This document shows, one piece after another, positions 5,311 through 5,462 of a stretch of DNA of 5,462 nt. This DNA comes from Patescibacteria group bacterium UBA3291 (GTDB taxonomy: Bacteria > Patescibacteriota > Gracilibacteria > Absconditabacterales > Absconditicoccaceae). The notes below the pieces were generated by a model. The model was given only the letters and a program-made list of their open reading frames with translations, was not told the origin of the DNA and did no database searches. The stretch's first letter is position 1, and every line of letters begins with the position of its first letter. The stretch is taken from NCBI GenBank assembly GCA_002361595.1, contig DETJ01000020.1:1-5462 (forward strand), read 5' to 3'. Position numbers and translations under genes: made by a program.

Positions 5311-5462
5311 TTGTCATTTTGCGTGTTATATTTGTCATTCTAAGCATAGCGAAGAATCCACTTTGCATTTTACTTGTCATTCTGAGCGTAGCGAAGAATC
5401 TTAAGTGTATAATTAGTAAAATATATAAGATTCTTCATTTCACTACGTTCCATTCAGAATGA
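5311..5462. repeat. Dispersed-type repeat with direct and inverted TCATTCTGA units
   Basis: This stretch holds no gene. Directly after the exonuclease TAA comes a degenerate unit TTGTCATTTTGCGTG (5311-5325), then TTGTCATTCTAAGCATAGCGAAGAATCC (5332-5359 region), then TTGTCATTCTGAGCGTAGCGAAGAATC (5374-5400). An inverted copy runs from 5425 to the window end: GATTCTTC ... ACTACGTTCC ... TTCAGAATGA. The copy at 5377-5403 and the inverted copy form a long imperfect hairpin: TCATTCTGA (5377-5385) pairs with TCAGAATGA (5454-5462) and AGAATCTTA with TAAGATTCT, with two short insertions (about 5 bases each) on the inverted side. The look is that of a REP- or MITE-like intergenic element. It carries no transposase, and its right end may lie outside the window. 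Confidence 0.7.

Noticed and set aside
4856..5380. Two minus-strand open frames (4856-5116 and 5186-5380)
   Set aside because: Both are antisense to the exonuclease or run into the repeat element; no protein-like features.
5311..5462. CRISPR array
   Set aside because: Units are unequal, degenerate, partly inverted and lack regular spacers; no cas genes are in the window.

Overview
This window comes from an AT-rich bacterium that reads TGA as glycine (translation table 25), so it belongs to the candidate-phyla group Absconditabacteria (SR1) or Gracilibacteria (BD1-5). With TGA as a stop, almost every gene appears broken. With TGA as glycine, six genes become full length, and about 46 in-frame TGA codons fall at positions where known families have glycine: Walker A, the RsmI GTPG loop, the GDNADNI/GVTGIG motif of the 5'-3' exonuclease, and the glycines of the NodB domain. 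Every gene whose stop is visible ends in TAA or TAG. No start codon has a clear Shine-Dalgarno sequence.

Layout. Bases 1-125 hold the Pro/Ala/Gln-rich tail of a plus-strand repeat protein, followed by a terminator and tRNA-Ser(CGA) at 226-312. A bidirectional terminator (about 333-367) separates the tRNA from a minus-strand pair: a GatB/YqeY-family protein (926-1369) and, 34 bases downstream of it, a single-pass membrane protein of unknown function (388-891). A plus-strand gene for a short secreted or anchored protein of unknown function (1556-2020) has a promoter and a leader with two adjacent hairpins. It converges on a secreted polysaccharide deacetylase (2059-2898, minus), with a shared terminator between them. 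Upstream of the deacetylase on the same strand is rsmI, the 16S rRNA C1402 2'-O-methyltransferase (2962-3633). Divergent from rsmI is a UPF0200/AAA_18-like nucleotide kinase (3769-4314, plus), then a stand-alone 5'-3' exonuclease of the PolA N-terminal/FEN type (4426-5310, plus). The window ends in a dispersed-type repeat with direct and inverted copies (5311-5462).

No operon-scale novel system is visible. Most genes are housekeeping (tRNA, rRNA modification, tRNA-amidotransferase-like, replication/repair) or envelope-related. The points most worth checking are a CGA codon at a normally aromatic site of the exonuclease, which fits a CGA-to-Trp reassignment; a C-terminal QLGLF sliding-clamp motif on the same exonuclease; the structured leader of the 1556 gene; and the palindromic repeat at the right edge.
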